A DNA stretch of 64,000 bases from Hysterangium stoloniferum. Taxonomy: Eukaryota; Basidiomycota; Agaricomycetes; Hysterangiales; Hysterangiaceae. Each line of letters starts with the position of its first letter. Position 1 is the stretch's first letter. The translations under genes and the position numbers were made by a program. The notes beneath the pieces are model-generated. The model saw only the letters and a list, made by a program, of their open reading frames with translations, did not search any database and was not told the origin of the DNA. Shown here one piece after another: positions 11,996 through 23,600 of the stretch. The stretch lies in the NCBI GenBank assembly GCA_015178975.1, contig WHVD01000029.1, positions 1 through 64,000 on the forward strand, read 5' to 3'.

Positions 11996-13454
11996 TGTTA
12001 CGACCGGAAATCCCACTGGACTCTGGGCACTAACTTATACACACCCATGCCCTATACGCACCCATTGTCAGTTTACCAGAATTCCCACCGGACTCTGTAT
12101 GTCAGCCTTGTCTACGTTCGACTTCATTATGTTGTGTTTCAGTCACCAGAAAACCCACCAGACTCCGTCCCTGTCTATGTCCATCCTCGTCCCACATGTC
12201 AGTCACTGGACCCCGCTCGTAAAACCCATCATACCTCTAACAGAGCCCCATTCCCATTTTAGTCAAATGACCTGTCACGATTTGGACTCCACTCCCACTC
12301 TGTTTCCTGTTATGGTTTATGATTTGTCACAATTCGGACTCCGCTCCATTCCGTCCCATTCCTAACACCAAACTTGGTGTTTACTATTCCTGTTTTATGT
12401 TTTGCTAGTTTCGTTTCATCATTACTGGATTTGGTATGTCATTCACTCCACGGTCTATTTAAACTGGCAGATGTTGTACATACAATCCAGTCAGAAAATC
12501 GGCTTAGATTCCCCCCAGTAATCTAATACATTTTCCACTCTAAACTCCTACTTGAATTACACCACTCACACTAGTTGGAGCCCACGGGCTCCAGTGCATC
12601 TATCTCTCTTACCTATCTCGACTCACAACCTCTCGACCCACGACCTCTGACCCACGACCCCTCGACCCATGAACCCCACCCGGACTCCCCGGGATTCCTG
12701 TCCACCTGTGTGAAGAGTGGTAGAAGTTCTAACCGTTCTATATACGAAGAATATCGACCATTTAGGTACGACACTAAATGTATTGACTGTCTAAGTCTAA
12801 TACAGACTGAACGTGTATTGACTACTTAGTTCAATACGGTAGAGAGAAGTAGCTATCTAGAATAAGGTAGAGAGCTAGAACAAATAAGTAGAATCAACTG
12901 TTAAGTGCGATTCTGAATGACTGCTCGAGTGCAAAGTAAAGTAACTAGAGAGTCGAATGATAGAGTAGCGTGGATGTAGTCCTCGCGGATTGAGATAAAG
13001 ATTGAGTTTCGACTGGTACAGTTCGAAACTCTGATTGAGTAGATGGCTAAAGCCCATCTGTGACGGTCGAGACAATACACCAATCACAACTTACAGGACA
13101 CTAACAGGTGTCTGGGTAAGTCGTGGTTGCGGTGTAAAAAGTGTCTGAGTTCTAAACTACGGGTGCTAGAATACATAAGTCTGGCGTGTGTGTGCCCACA
13201 AGAGTCGATGTACCACATACATAGGTCGTCGAACTAATTATAGATATAATAAAAGAGAGAAAACAGAAATAATAAAGGAAATATAGTAAGAGCTCATCTG
13301 ACTATATTTCCTGAGTGTATTTCACCATACCTCTCACAACCTGTCTGAAATTGGACAACATGATCTTGCAAGGGCACAGCCTATAAGCTGAAGCCAAGTC
13401 CTACTGGATATTCCGCGGGTTTCTCCAGAAACCCGCCATGTATGTACCCTAACA
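11996..13454 (+). repeat. LTR family A, copy A2, with P3 nested
   Basis: Begins TGTTACGACCGG and ends TACCCTAACA; about 824 bases without the nested LTR P3. It splits the transposase of T1. The expected 5-base duplication is not clear here (GCTTT before, CCATT after). Holds a perfect 9-base hairpin at 13,415-13,436 (GCGGGTTTC, loop TCCA, GAAACCCGC) about 25 bases after the core motif at 13,383. Confidence 0.82.
12709..13338 (-). repeat. Solo LTR, family P, copy P3 (630 bases)
   Basis: Flanked by ACCTG at 12,704-12,708 and 13,339-13,343. The empty site (TCCACCTGTCTGAAA in sense) is visible in the family A copy at 53,130 on the minus strand. Ends are TGTGAGAGG and CCACTCTTCACA on the minus strand. 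Related to the Gypsy-1 LTR and still CpG-rich, so a recent insertion and the innermost layer of the nest. Confidence 0.92.
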
Positions 13455-14412
13455 CCATTCCACTCCATCCATTGCCTCAATCACTGGTATTAGCATTAGT
13501 ACTATCTCCAGACTTCACTCTAAATACCTTCCTACCCTCCCAAAATCAACTGGAGTTGTCCCAAGAAGCTCTCTGCTACCAACATCCATTCTGCAGTCCA
13601 CCTGATCACCTCTGGAAAGGCTGAAACTGAAGTTGACATAGCCCAAACATTTTCAGACCATCACCAACAACCCTATATCACTCAGACAGTTTGGAGAAGC
13701 TTGATGAAGGCAGGGTGAAAGCAGTTGTGAAGAAGAAGCCACTTTTGTCCAAGAGACACATGAAGGAGAGGCTTGACTTTGCTTTGCACCAGTACTGGAC
13801 TTAAGATGACTGGAGGAGGGTTATATGGTCTGATGAGACTAAAATAAATCACCATGGCTCAATGGGAGGAAGTGGGCATGGAAAAAGACTGGGGAAGGCC
13901 TGAATGAGAGGCTTGTTCAAGGAACAGTGAAGTTTGGTGGAGGGTCTGTCATGGTTTGGGGGTGCTTCATGTGGGAGGGTGTGGGATATGCCACTAGGAT
14001 TGAGGGTAGAATGGATGGGGAGCTTTACAGGAGCATCTTGGATGAAGACCTCCAAAACAGCATCAGGTATTACCAGTTGGACCCCACTAAAATCATCTTT
14101 CAGCAGGACAATGATCCAAAGCACACCTGAAAAAAGGTAAAGGAATGGTTTGAAAAGCATGAAATGACTGTCCTACCATGGCCTGCCCAGTCCCCAGACC
14201 TCAATCCAATTGAGCATCTATGGGATTACTTGAAGAGAAAGCTAGGAGAGTATACCACTGTACCAAGTGGGATTCTGGAGTTGTGGGAAAGGATAGAGGG
14301 AGTGGGAAGATATACCAGCTTCTGAGTGTCAGAAGTTAATTGAAAGCATGCCAAGAAGGATTGAGGCAGTAATAAAGGCCAAGGGAGGGTATACCAAGTA
14401 TTAAACTGTACC

Positions 14413-15338
14413 TGTTACGACCGGACTCCAGGCACTAACCCGTACACCCCCACATGCCACAAGCACCAATCATCTGTTTATAGGATTTCCTGCCCGGACT
14501 CCATTACGTCAAGACTCATTACGTTCGACCTCATTACGACACATATCAGTCATCGGACTTCCCCTGGACTCCGTCTCTGTCTATGTCCGTCTTCGTCCCA
14601 CGCATCAGTCACCGGTCCCCGCTTAGAATCCCGTCACTGCTCTAATCGAGCCCCGTTCCCATTTTAGTCAAATGACCTGTCACGATTTAGGACTCCGCTC
14701 CCGCTCCATTTCCCATTATGGGTTATGCTTTGTCATGATTCGGACTCCGCTCCGTTCCGTTCCATTCCTTTCCGTTCCGTTCCGTTCCGTTCCGTTCCGT
14801 TCCGTTCCGTTCCGTTCCGTTCCGTTCCGTTCCGTTCCGTTCCGTTCCGTTCCGTTCCGTTCCGTTCCGTTCCGTTCCGTTCCGTTCCTAACACCAATTT
14901 GGTGTTTACTATTCCCGTTTTATGTTTTGTTAGTTTCATTTCATCATTACTGGATTTGGTATGTCATGCATTCCACGGTCTATATAAACTGGCAGATGTT
15001 GTACATACAATCCAGTCAGAAAATTAGCTTAGATTCCCCCCAGTAATCTAATAACATTTTCCGCTCTAAAACCTTACTTGATTCACATCGCTTGCACTAG
15101 TCGGAGCCCATGGGCTCCGGCGCATCTATCTCTCTCAACTATCTCGACTTACGACCCACGACCTTCAACTTACAACCTACGACCCACGAACCCCGCCCGG
15201 ACTCCCCAGGATCCCCATCCATCCGTTTGAAATTGGACAACACGATCTAGTGAGGGTGCAGCCTATAAGCTGAAGCCAAGTCCTACCGGATATCCCGTGG
15301 GTTTCTCTGGAAACCTGGCCTGTGTGTGTATCCTAACA
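14413..15338 (+). repeat. Solo LTR, family A, copy A1 (926 bases)
   Basis: Begins TGTTACGACCGG, ends ATCCTAACA, and is flanked by GTACC at 14,408-14,412 and 15,339-15,343. Inserted at the inner edge of the right inverted repeat of T1. Contains a long pentanucleotide tract and the core motif ATAAGCTGAAGCC at about 15,264. A TATATAAA-like signal lies at about 14,980. Confidence 0.93.
14770..14887. repeat. (TTCCG)n microsatellite, about 23-24 units
   Basis: Near-perfect tandem TTCCG inside LTR A1. The same place in A2, A3 and A4 has only two or three units, so the tract expanded after A1 inserted or in its direct source. It produces open frames in every phase (SVPFR-type repeats), which are not genes. 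Confidence 0.97.
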
Positions 15339-15893
15339 GTACCATATATTGCATCATAATCATCAGCAACAAAATATTTTCAATGAGCAGGCCTGACTAA
15401 ACTATTTTTAACATGCCTAAAAAGGGATATTATGTAATAGTATTCTAGGCCATGTTTCTACACATGTTTAACTACATACTGTGTTTTTTTGAGATTTTTC
15501 ACTATTTTTCCTCCCTTGGTAGCAGCCTGCCAATATGCAAATGCCAAACATTGAAAAGGTTTTGTGAGTCACTGTACTAAAGGGAAAACTAAATAAAGTT
15601 CGTATTGAAGGTTCAAACCTTAGAAGAAAAGTAAAATAAAGCTAAGTTTTACATTTGACACATGTATGTCATTGTGTGGCTGCAAACAATCTTTCAAACC
15701 ATTTCACATTCATGTGACATCACATGGTGTCACACCCACACAATGTGACTTGTGACATGTGCACTTTGTGACATGTGATGCATGACAAATAAACAAAACA
15801 AAACAAAACAAAAATAAAATAAAATAAATATATGAGCCCTGACATCACCCTCTCCTTAAGGCACATTGCCCTCAATGTGCTTGCCAGAGGTCC

Positions 15894-17126
15894 TGTGAGG
15901 TATCAGCAATATCGCATAAGGTTGTCTTAATTTTCTTTGAATTATTTAAGATTCTTTCAAATTTATTGTAATTTTATTATGCATATTGTGAAAATTAAGG
16001 CCTGATTCCTTTTAACTTCACATAATAATAGCATATATGGGCTCATATTATGCTATTATTACTTATTTAATTTATTATATTTTTTAACTAATTATTTTGC
16101 CCTTATTGACTTAGTTATTGTTTCCTGGCACTTTGCTTTACCCTTGTGCAGTGAGCTCTTGAAGTGTGGGAAAACATTACATCATTCATGCCTGGTGCTT
16201 CAAATTTGGGATTGAGGGAATAAATGATTTGTCAGCAGGTGACAGTTGCAACATGTGACAGCATGAGTCACTGGCATTTGCTTCCATCCTGGATCTTGGC
16301 CTCTGAACCTTCAAGTTCAGGCTTAGATTGGAACCCTTGTCTCAAACATGGGAGTCATAGGATAGAAAAAGGGTAATAAATAGTTAAACATGATATCATA
16401 AAATACTTAAATAGTTAAATAATTAGTTATCAAAACGTATATAAGGAGGGCCAGAAATCTGCAATAAAATAACTTATCTCTCATATTTTACAGCACAGCT
16501 CAGAAGCTTATCTCATCATCCTAAGGACAATAATAGCCTTAGTCTGATATACTAACTGCAAGCACCTACACTTGCAGAATCTAAAACTCTTTGTCAGCAC
16601 TCTTGAACTTAGCTAATCATCTACATCCCCCCAGCCTCACAGCTACCCTTTAGGCTTATTAAATACATAATAAACCTAATAAGTATTCTTACTGAAATCC
16701 CTGCCAACACTTAGATTATTCAAGGCCCATCCCTAAGTTTATTGAATTAATCAAGTACAAGCATTCAATTAATCCAATACAAATTATTGTCTCTGTTAAT
16801 AAATTATTTAACACCTTGTTAAATATCTATTAATAGTTACAAATAGGCAAACAAGAAACTGAAGCTTTATACGAAGTCTCTGCCAAGTTACTGTGCATAT
16901 ATTCAGCTTCCAGCCAGCTGTTTATTTGCTAAAAGAGTTGTACACAATTCTATTGATCCTTTCAGTAATCAAAATAAGCATTGATTTTAGTTGTTTAAGC
17001 TTAATAGCACAACTAATTAATCTATCAGTATTTAAATTACTGGACCTTTACTTGTTTTATTGTTGAAGCTCTGTGACACTATAGCATTTATTGAGCTATC
17101 TGAGAGAAACCCCTAAATACATTACA
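15894..17126 (+). repeat. Solo LTR, family E, copy E1 (1,233 bases)
   Basis: Begins TGTGAGGTATCAGC and ends AATACATTACA, flanked by GGTCC at 15,889-15,893 and 17,127-17,131. A TATA-like GTATATAAGGAGGGCCA lies at about 16,437. Matches E2 (57,608-58,862) end to end but has lost most CpG sites. Inserted between pol and the purine tract of Gypsy-C. Orientation is arbitrary because no internal region is present. Confidence 0.9.
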
Positions 17127-17255
17127 GGTCCAGGTGGTTCTAGATGGGAGAATAGTCTCTGTGAGGTTTACAGGTCTGAAGGAGAGTCTGGTGAATGTCA
17201 AGGCAGAGATCCTTCTGGGTGCAAAGGGATGTTGGTTATGGAAGTTATGTATCTA

Positions 17256-19533
17256 CTAATTTTTTAGAACCTTTGAGATTATCAGCAGGTTCCATGTACT
17301 TTCTTCTTGAGGGTATCCCTTCCATTTTACCAAGTAATGTAAATTCCCCCTTATCAATCTACTGTCCTTGATATATTCAACCTCCCATTCAGGGTTTTCT
17401 CCTGTAATAGCTGGAGGGGGCCTAACTGGTGCCTGTCTCCTTTCAATGGTATCCTCAAGAAAAGATCTAAGTTTGGCTACATTGAAGACTGGGTGGATTT
17501 TTATAGAGGAAGGTAATTTCAATTCATAGGCATTGGGACCAACCACTTTAGTGACTTCAAAGGGTCCATATCTTTTGTCCTCCAACTTTCTGGATGCCTA
17601 TCTGTTTGAATGTCCCTGCCTTCTAGCCACACTTTGTCTCCTACCCTGTAAGTGTCTGCCTCTCTTCTATATTGGTCATAGTACCTTGCCATGTCATCAG
17701 CAGCTCTGTAGAGTGCAGCTTCTGCTTCTATCCTTGCTTCCTGCATGTCTTTGACAAACTGCTCTACAGACTTTATTTCAGGATAAATGGTGTCTCCCTG
17801 GTGGATGCTTGAATCCTGTTATTATGACAGAATTCTGCCAGAAACAACCATTCTGCCCAATTATCCACTCTATGGTTGACAAAGACCCTGAGATATTGTT
17901 CTACCTCTTGCTTTGCTCTTTCAGTCTGACCATCTGTTTGAGGGTGGTAGGCTGTGGAGGCTGCCACTTTGATCCCTAAGATAGAATTCAGCTCTTGTGT
18001 GAATTTTGAGACAAAATGGGGTCCTCTATCACTAATAATCTGTAAGGGGAGACCATGGAGCTTTCATAAATTATCTCTATAAAGCCTGGCCATGCCTTCT
18101 GAAGTGATTTAGTCTGTAGTGGGTAGCACATGAATCATTTTGCTAAGTCTGTCCACTACTAAGTCTGTCCACTACTACCATAATGGTACCAGTCCAGAAG
18201 ATCATTCAGATCCTGATATACTTTCCAGGAAATACTCTGGAGTCTCTGGGAACAGATCTTCACATCTGTCCAGATCTGAAAAGAGTGACTGCTTCCTTCT
18301 AGATAGTGCCTCCACTCATCCAGAGCTCTAATAATAGCCAGCATTTCTTTATCATGGATTTCATAATTCCTTTCTACTTGACTCAGACTTTTGGAAAGGA
18401 AAGCCACAGGTTGCCACTTTCCATCTGACCCTTCCTGAGACAAAACAGCACCAGTTGCAAAGTCAGAACTATCTTGTCTGTAGGGTTTGTTGTCATCAGG
18501 GAAGATAAGAATTGGGGATGAAGTGACTCTGTCTTTCAAGGCTTGAAAAGCAGTTTTCTCTTCCAAAGTCCATTTTCAGGGTGTGTCCTTCCTTGTTAAG
18601 TTATGAAGGGGTCTGGCAAGGCCTGCAAAGTCCTGGATAAACCTTCTATAAAAGTTGACAAAGCCAAGGAAAGACTGTCTCTTTTACAGTAGTAGGTTCA
18701 GGCCATTTGGAAACACCTTCTATCTTTACTGGATCCATGGAGATGCAGCCATGTGAAATGATCAGTCCAAGATATTCAATCTTTTTCTTTTCAAATTCAC
18801 ATTTTTCTGCCTTTAAGTATAACTTATTTTTCTCCAAAATCTCCAGAACACTTTTGACTGCTTCCCTGTGGTTTTCAAGGGTCTCTGTGAAGATAAGGAT
18901 ATCATCCATGTAGACAATGACAACCTGTCCATCAATCAGTTCTATTAACAGATCATTCATCATGGTCTGAAAGGTAGCAGGACTGTTGGTGAGACCAAAG
19001 AACATGACTAGTGGTTCAAATAGTCCTCTATTGGTCCTAAATGCTGCCTTCCATTCATCTCCCTTCTTTATCCTGACATTGTTATAACCCCATCTGATAT
19101 CCAGTTTGGTGAAGTATTTGGCTTTCTTCAACTTGCTGATAATGTCAGATATAAGTGGCAGGGGATAGGAATTCTTAATTGTTATGTCATTTAGTTTCCT
19201 ATAATCCTGAACCAGCCTCAGGGATCCATCCTTCTTTTTGACAAAAAACACTGGAGAGGCCATGGAAGATTTGGAGGGTTGGATCCTGCCACTTTTGAGG
19301 TTCTCCTCTAGAAAAGCATCTAACTCCTTTTGTTCATTTGGTGCTAAGGGATAAAGCTTAGTTCTGAAAGGTTCTGACCCAGGTTTTAGTTCAATGGCAT
19401 GATCCCAGGGTTTCCTGTCAGGTAATCTGTCAGAGGAATCTTTGGAGAACACCTCCTTAAATTGGTGGTAACAACTGGGGACTAAAGCCTCAAAGGCTTT
19501 CTTCTGGTCCTGTGTATGAGATTCTTCTGCCAA
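17256..19533 (-). pseudogene. Gypsy-C pol: RT, RNase H, integrase, chromodomain
   Basis: Read on the minus strand: RT with QDYRKLNDITIKNSYPLP and VYMDDILIF, RNase H with QDSSDFATGAVLSQE and NYEIHDKEMLAII, integrase tail with ASTAYHPQTDGQTERA, a GPF-type segment (RYGPFEVTKVVGPNAYELKL, HPVFNVAKL) and a chromodomain (WEVEYIKDSR, YLVKWKGYPQEESTW). This is the typical fungal chromovirus layout. The gene is broken, with several breaks, and it is CpG-poor. Confidence 0.9.
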
Positions 19534-19881
19534 CTTCTGAGATACAGTAGAAGTAGCATTGACATGAGCTTGAGGATAGATAGTTGTAGCCCAGATCCTA
19601 TCACTGTCTTCAATCTCTGACTGGTCATCTTCCTCCTCCTCATCATCATCTTCAGTCTCAATGAGACTAGGGAGTTTCCTCTTAAATTCTCCTGCCTTCT
19701 TCTGCCTCTTCCTCCTAATTCTCCTAACTTCTACAGGACATTGAGATGGACACCTGGTAAAGTGAACTTCTCCAGTTCTCCAATTTATTTCTGGGTTGTG
19801 TTGGTATAACCAAGTGTGTCCAATAATAGCAGATTTATTCCCTAGATAACATACAGCAAAGGTGGCTTTTTGTGTATGGTT

Positions 19882-20805
19882 TTAGAATATCATTGTTAAA
19901 TGTACCTTCTCTTGGATAGATCCTTCATGATTCAGTGTTCCATCAACATTGTAGACTGGAACAGCTCTAGGGAGCTTGACAGTGTTAAGGTTATGATACT
20001 CCACAAATTTCTTATCCAGAAAAAGACCTGTGGCTCCAGAATCAAGGAGGGCTGTAACAGAGATTCTGGTCCCTGTATCTAGTGTCCTGAGAACAACTGG
20101 AAGATGTGTAGAAGTTGTGGGATGGGTGCTTCTAATGAAAATCTTTTGTGGGAGAATTTCTGAGTGAGATGTTGCTGACATGAGTTTGGCTTCAGTGTTT
20201 AGAGAGTCTGATTGAGATGGGGTAGTATCTGGCAGACTATCTAGCACACTAAATTTGTTGCTCCATTGGGATATGTCTTTCACCAATGGTGCCTTCAAAA
20301 ATCCTACTTTTTCTCCTCAATCCCCTTTCTCTCCTTCTCTATTTCCTCCTTCATATATGCCTTGAGGGTATCATAATCCATATGATTAATGCCCATGTTG
20401 GACTTGCACTGATTGGCCTTGTGCCCTGGTTTCCTACATTTGAAACAAATAATGGGTTTAACAGACTTCCAACCTGAATCAACCTCCATGGGTACAATCT
20501 CAGATTGTTTGACATTCTGAGCTGCTAGACTGGAGGGATTAGGAAGGTTGTTCTGCTGAGGTGGGACTGGCCTTTGGGGCTTGGAGAGCAGGCCAGAATT
20601 TTTCTTGCTAGCTTCTCTTTGCCTCCATTGCCTATCCAACTTTGTGGCTCAGTCAAACTGCCCTTTCAAGGTAGTAGGCATTTCTGGGAGTGCATATATC
20701 CTGTCTACCAAGGCAGAATTGAGGCCCTGCTCAAACTTTTCAATGAGAGCAGCATCATTGTACAGAGTATCCTCCTTTAATTGCCTAAACTTGGCAATAT
20801 AGAGA
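19882..20805 (-). pseudogene. Gypsy-C gag end and protease
   Basis: Minus strand: a gag C-terminal piece (FEQGLNSALVDRIYALPEMP), the zinc knuckle CFKCRKPGHKANQC, then a protease with the motif ALLDSGATGLFLDKKF. The first part of gag is absent next to the LTR remnant. An acidic run lies between protease and RT (about 19,620-19,680). Old and broken. Confidence 0.85.
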
Positions 20806-21182
20806 GGGCAAGATAAGGAGTAGAAGAATAGAAGTTCTAATGACTTAAGAATATCACACTTGTATTTAGTGGAAATCCTAAGAGATTGAAACTGGGGTCT
20901 AACTATGTACATCTTATGGCATTTATACTAAAGGGAAAACTAAATAAAATTCTTATTGAAGGTTCAAACCTTAGAAGAAAAGTAAAATAAAGTTAAGTTT
21001 TACATTTGACATATGATTGACATTGTGTGGCCATGAACAATCTTTTGAACCCATTTTGTGTTCATGTGACATCATGTGGGCACACTGTGACTTGTGAGAC
21101 ACGCACTTTGTGACATGTGACACATGACAAATAAACAAAACAAAACAAAAATAAAATAAAATAAAATATATAAGCCCTGACA
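20806..21182 (-). repeat. LTR family C, copy C2 (5' LTR of Gypsy-C, partial)
   Basis: Minus strand start is TGTCAGGGCTTATATA at 21,182. It matches C1 and C3 but its inner end is missing. It shows the uninterrupted version of the site where T1 sits in C1 (TTTATACTAAAGGG at about 20,925). Confidence 0.85.
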
Positions 21183-21213
21183 GAAACCCTCCATGAGCCT
21201 GCCCATCCCTTAA
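21183..21213 (+). repeat. LTR family D 3' end fragment
   Basis: Short tail CCATGAGCCTG...CTTAACA resembling the last 30 bases of the family D LTR at 25,231-25,728. Too short for certainty. Confidence 0.4.
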
Positions 21214-21373
21214 CAGGACCCTATCATTTCACATAAATTTCCTAAAATGGTGAAAATATTCTAGCAGATGCCCTAGCATACACTTTCATATTCCCAAGTA
21301 TTACATAATATTGACGGAAATTGGTGTCACAGTGAATATTTAAAAATAACCAATCATTGGGACAGTTGTGTCC

Positions 21374-21946
21374 TGTTACAGCCTGTTACGGTGTGTTCCC
21401 AAATATCATTAATATCTGATATTATCTGAAACATTCCAACATTCATCCCAAGTCTCTGATACAACATCTGTCTCAGCATCTGACCCCAACTTCCAACTAT
21501 GGAACACTCACAGTTCTCATACTTCTGGATGTTATCCTTGTTCCACATATGGTAACTTGTTGGTTGACAAGTATTCACTCATTTATTTATTGTATTCCCA
21601 TTTTGGAATAACTTCCATTTCCATCTTATTATGATCTTAATTTGTAGTACAATAACAAGATGATCTATATTAGTTTCCACAAATTGTACTTTACTTTAGA
21701 TCTGATATTGACTTAGTTTCCTATTCCCTCTTTCTCTCTGTACACTCAATATTTGGAACTCTTCAGAACTCTGAATATCTGTATCCTCTGGTGTAAATCC
21801 CTTTTCTGAAATTAAGGACTTCTGAGTGTTTGCATAGAGGCACAGTACATAAGCTGAAGCCGACACCCTGACCTTATCCAATAGTTTCCGAGTTTCTGGT
21901 AACTTTCCAATAGTTCTGGAATAAGTTCCTGACACAGCACTTAACA
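21374..21946 (+). repeat. Solo LTR, family B, copy B2 (573 bases)
   Basis: Begins TGTTACAGCC, ends CACTTAACA, flanked by TGTCC at 21,369-21,373 and 21,947-21,951. The empty site (TTTTGTCCCCTGCT) is visible in T2b at about 60,580. Core motif ATAAGCTGAAGCC at about 21,849. Confidence 0.92.
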
Positions 21947-22095
21947 TGTCCCCTGCTCTTTTCACTGATTTCACTCTGTCATATTATCCACTAAAGAAAT
22001 GGAAAAATTCCAAAAAAGATCATGTGACATACATATATTCAATGTTCCAATTGATATGTGATGGTGACAGTCACATTTCAACTATTACTCTCATC

Positions 22096-23087
22096 ATGAA
22101 AGCTATTTCTCCTCTCAAAGAGAACAAGCAATCTCTTTTCTCCAAAATAGACTCTCCAATAGGAATGTGGTCTCTATGACAGGTCTTAGCAAGTCTACTA
22201 TCAGTAGAATTGGTCAGGAGATGGACATAGACAAAGAAAACCTGAAAGGAGGATGTCCTTCCAAGCTATCTCCTACTGACCAAAGGAGGATCATGCATCA
22301 AATCACCCCTGGCAAACTAGATAATGCTGTCCAGGCCACACACTACATTAATTCCATCAATCAATGTCATGTCTCACCCAACACAGTCAGGAGGACCCTG
22401 ATACAGCTTGGTTTCAAAGTTGTAGTCAAGGCAAAAAGGCCCTTGCTCAAGGCTCAACATAGAAAGGCCAGGTTAAGCTTTGCCATCAAATACCAAAACT
22501 GGACAGTGGATGATTGGAAGAGGGTATTGTGGTCTGATGAGACCAAAATCAATAGGATTGGGTCAGATGGACATCAATATGTGTGGAAGAAAACTGGAGA
22601 ACCACTTTCTGTCAAGCATGGAGGTGGAAATATCATGGTCTGGGGCTGTATGGGTTGAAATGGAGTGGGAAGGCTTGCAGAGATTGAAGGAAGGATGTAT
22701 TCTGCACAATATATGGAGATCTTGGATCAGTATTTGTCCCAGAGCATTAGAGATTTGGAGATTCCAGAAGATGAGGCCATTTTCCAGCAAGATAATGACC
22801 CAAAGCATGCATCCAAGATGGCACAAAAATGGTTTTCTGAAAATAAGATTCAGGTATTAGACTGGCCAGGCACAGTCTCCTGACCTCAATCCCATAGAAC
22901 ATCTTTGGAATCACCTTAAGAAACAGCTACAAAAATATCCTTCACCACCAAAGGGAGTTTGGGAGTTATGGGAGAGGTTGGAAGTGGAATGGTCAAATAT
23001 TGAGCCTCAGGAGCAGAAACTTATAGAAAGTATTCCTAGAAGGCTTGATGCTGTAATCAAGGCTAAGGAGGCTATACAAAGTACTAG
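22096..23087 (+). pseudogene. T2a Tc1-type transposase
   Basis: Blocks in order: helix-turn-helix with TGLSKSTISRIGQEMDIDKE, KAKRPLLKAQHRKARLSF, VLWSDETKINRIGSDGHQYV (first D), GGGNIMVWGCMG, FQQDNDPKHASKMAQKWF (second D), DLNPIEHLW (third acidic residue) and RRLDAVIKAKEA. A stop lies at 22,656-22,658, the first 80 bases are out of frame with the rest, and the frame changes again before DLNPIEHLW (about 22,865). Otherwise close to full length (about 330 residues). Confidence 0.9.
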
Positions 23088-23344
23088 AATAACAAGATCT
23101 CTGATTCAAAAAGGGTGGTTCCAAAACTGTCCCAATGATTGGCTATTTTTAATATTCACTGTGACACCAATTTCCATTAATATTATGCAATGTTTGGGAA
23201 TGCAAAAGCTAGTATGCTAAGGCATCTCTGAGAACATTTTCACTATTTCAGGAAATTTATTTGATCAGTTATAAAACATTTAATGGGAATTATCAAAACA
23301 TTGGGATAGTTTTGTCACCCACTGTATCTCAAAGAGGAGTGACA

Positions 23345-23570
23345 ACTATGCCATGGTAAATCCCCACAACTTGAAACCTATATTCACAAATTCACAACTT
23401 ACCACATCAGTCCATGCTACTTACCCCACCCATCCAGTCATGCATGGAAGGATCATTATGGATATTGAGAAATTACATCAAGATATTCTATTGGCAATTC
23501 TGCTAGACCTGATCACCAAGGCACATCTTGATAACCCCATGGACCCTAGTCAACCTTGTTGGTCTTAAGA
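23345..23570 (+). pseudogene. Gypsy pol fragment (spacer before integrase)
   Basis: Encodes HGRIIMDIEKLHQDI...LITKAHLDNPMDPSQP, which resembles the minus-strand segment at 56,760-56,860 (TIMDVTKLHQENI, TSAHLDNPSDPS) and the linker between RNase H and integrase of Gypsy elements. Short fossil, broken. Confidence 0.5.
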
Positions 23571-23600
23571 CCAGAATGGTCTTATTTGACTTGAGAGGAT

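Larger units (their letters stand above)
11940..14404 (+). pseudogene. T1 Tc1-type transposase, interrupted
   Basis: Starts MHSITPDQQQYIVSQLEAF, is split by LTR A2 at 11,996-13,454, and resumes with the second helix-turn-helix (ASITGISISTISRLHSKY, about 13,470-13,530). Later blocks: VKAVVKKKPLL, VIWSDETKIN (first catalytic D), WGCFMWEGVGYATRIEGRMD, FQQDNDPKHT (second D) and PAQSPDLNPIEHLW (third acidic residue), ending close to GYTKY-stop at 14,402-14,404. Internal stops include TAA at 13,802 and TGA at 14,128, and the region 13,560-13,680 is out of frame. Family is the DD34E Tc1 group. Confidence 0.88.
11591..15574 (+). mobile_element. T1: Tc1/mariner transposon carrying two solo LTRs
   Basis: Flanked by TA (11,589-11,590 and 15,575-15,576). 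Terminal inverted repeats of about 232 bases (11,591-11,823 and 15,343-15,574) start CAGTRACTCACAAAACC, a Tc1-type end. Contains a broken transposase gene plus two LTR insertions (A2 with P3 inside it, and A1). Without those the element is about 1.6 kb, the usual Tc1 size. Autonomous movement is not possible from this copy because the transposase is split and has stops. Confidence 0.92.
11417..15844 (-). repeat. LTR family C, copy C1 (3' LTR of Gypsy-C), split by T1
   Basis: On the minus strand it runs from TGTCAGGGCTC at 15,844 to GGCCTAACA at 11,417. Removing T1 with one TA leaves a continuous LTR that matches the uninterrupted copy at 20,806-21,182 across the junction (TTTATA|CTAAAG). That gives an internal empty-site control for the T1 insertion. 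Confidence 0.88.
11417..21182 (-). mobile_element. Gypsy-C: old chromovirus with nested insertions
   Basis: A minus-strand Ty3/Gypsy chromovirus. Its 5' LTR remnant is 20,806-21,182, gag to chromodomain runs from 20,805 down to 17,256, a purine tract (minus-strand GGAGAGGGTGA, about 15,845-15,855) precedes the 3' LTR at 15,844-11,417. The 3' LTR is split by the Tc1 element T1 (11,591-15,574) and a solo LTR of family E sits between pol and the purine tract (15,894-17,126). The element is broken, with several breaks, and almost free of CpG, so it is old. No matching target duplication was found at its outer ends. Confidence 0.88.
21229..23324 (+). mobile_element. T2a: Tc1/mariner transposon with nested LTR
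   Basis: Right end is ...GTCACCCACTG at 23,324 followed by TA. The left inverted repeat matches T2b (60,375) from about 21,229; its outer 55 bases are lost. A solo LTR of family B sits in the left repeat (21,374-21,946). Without it the element is about 1.5 kb. The repeat arms are about 213 bases and each is itself palindromic at its ends. Transposase is degenerate. Confidence 0.88.

Noticed and set aside
14672-15046. Overlapping open frames of 68-124 codons
   Set aside because: They result from the TTCCG tract, which has no stop in several frames.
11417-21182. 5-base target duplication for Gypsy-C
   Set aside because: ATCCC on the left and GAAAC on the right do not match; the flank was probably lost.
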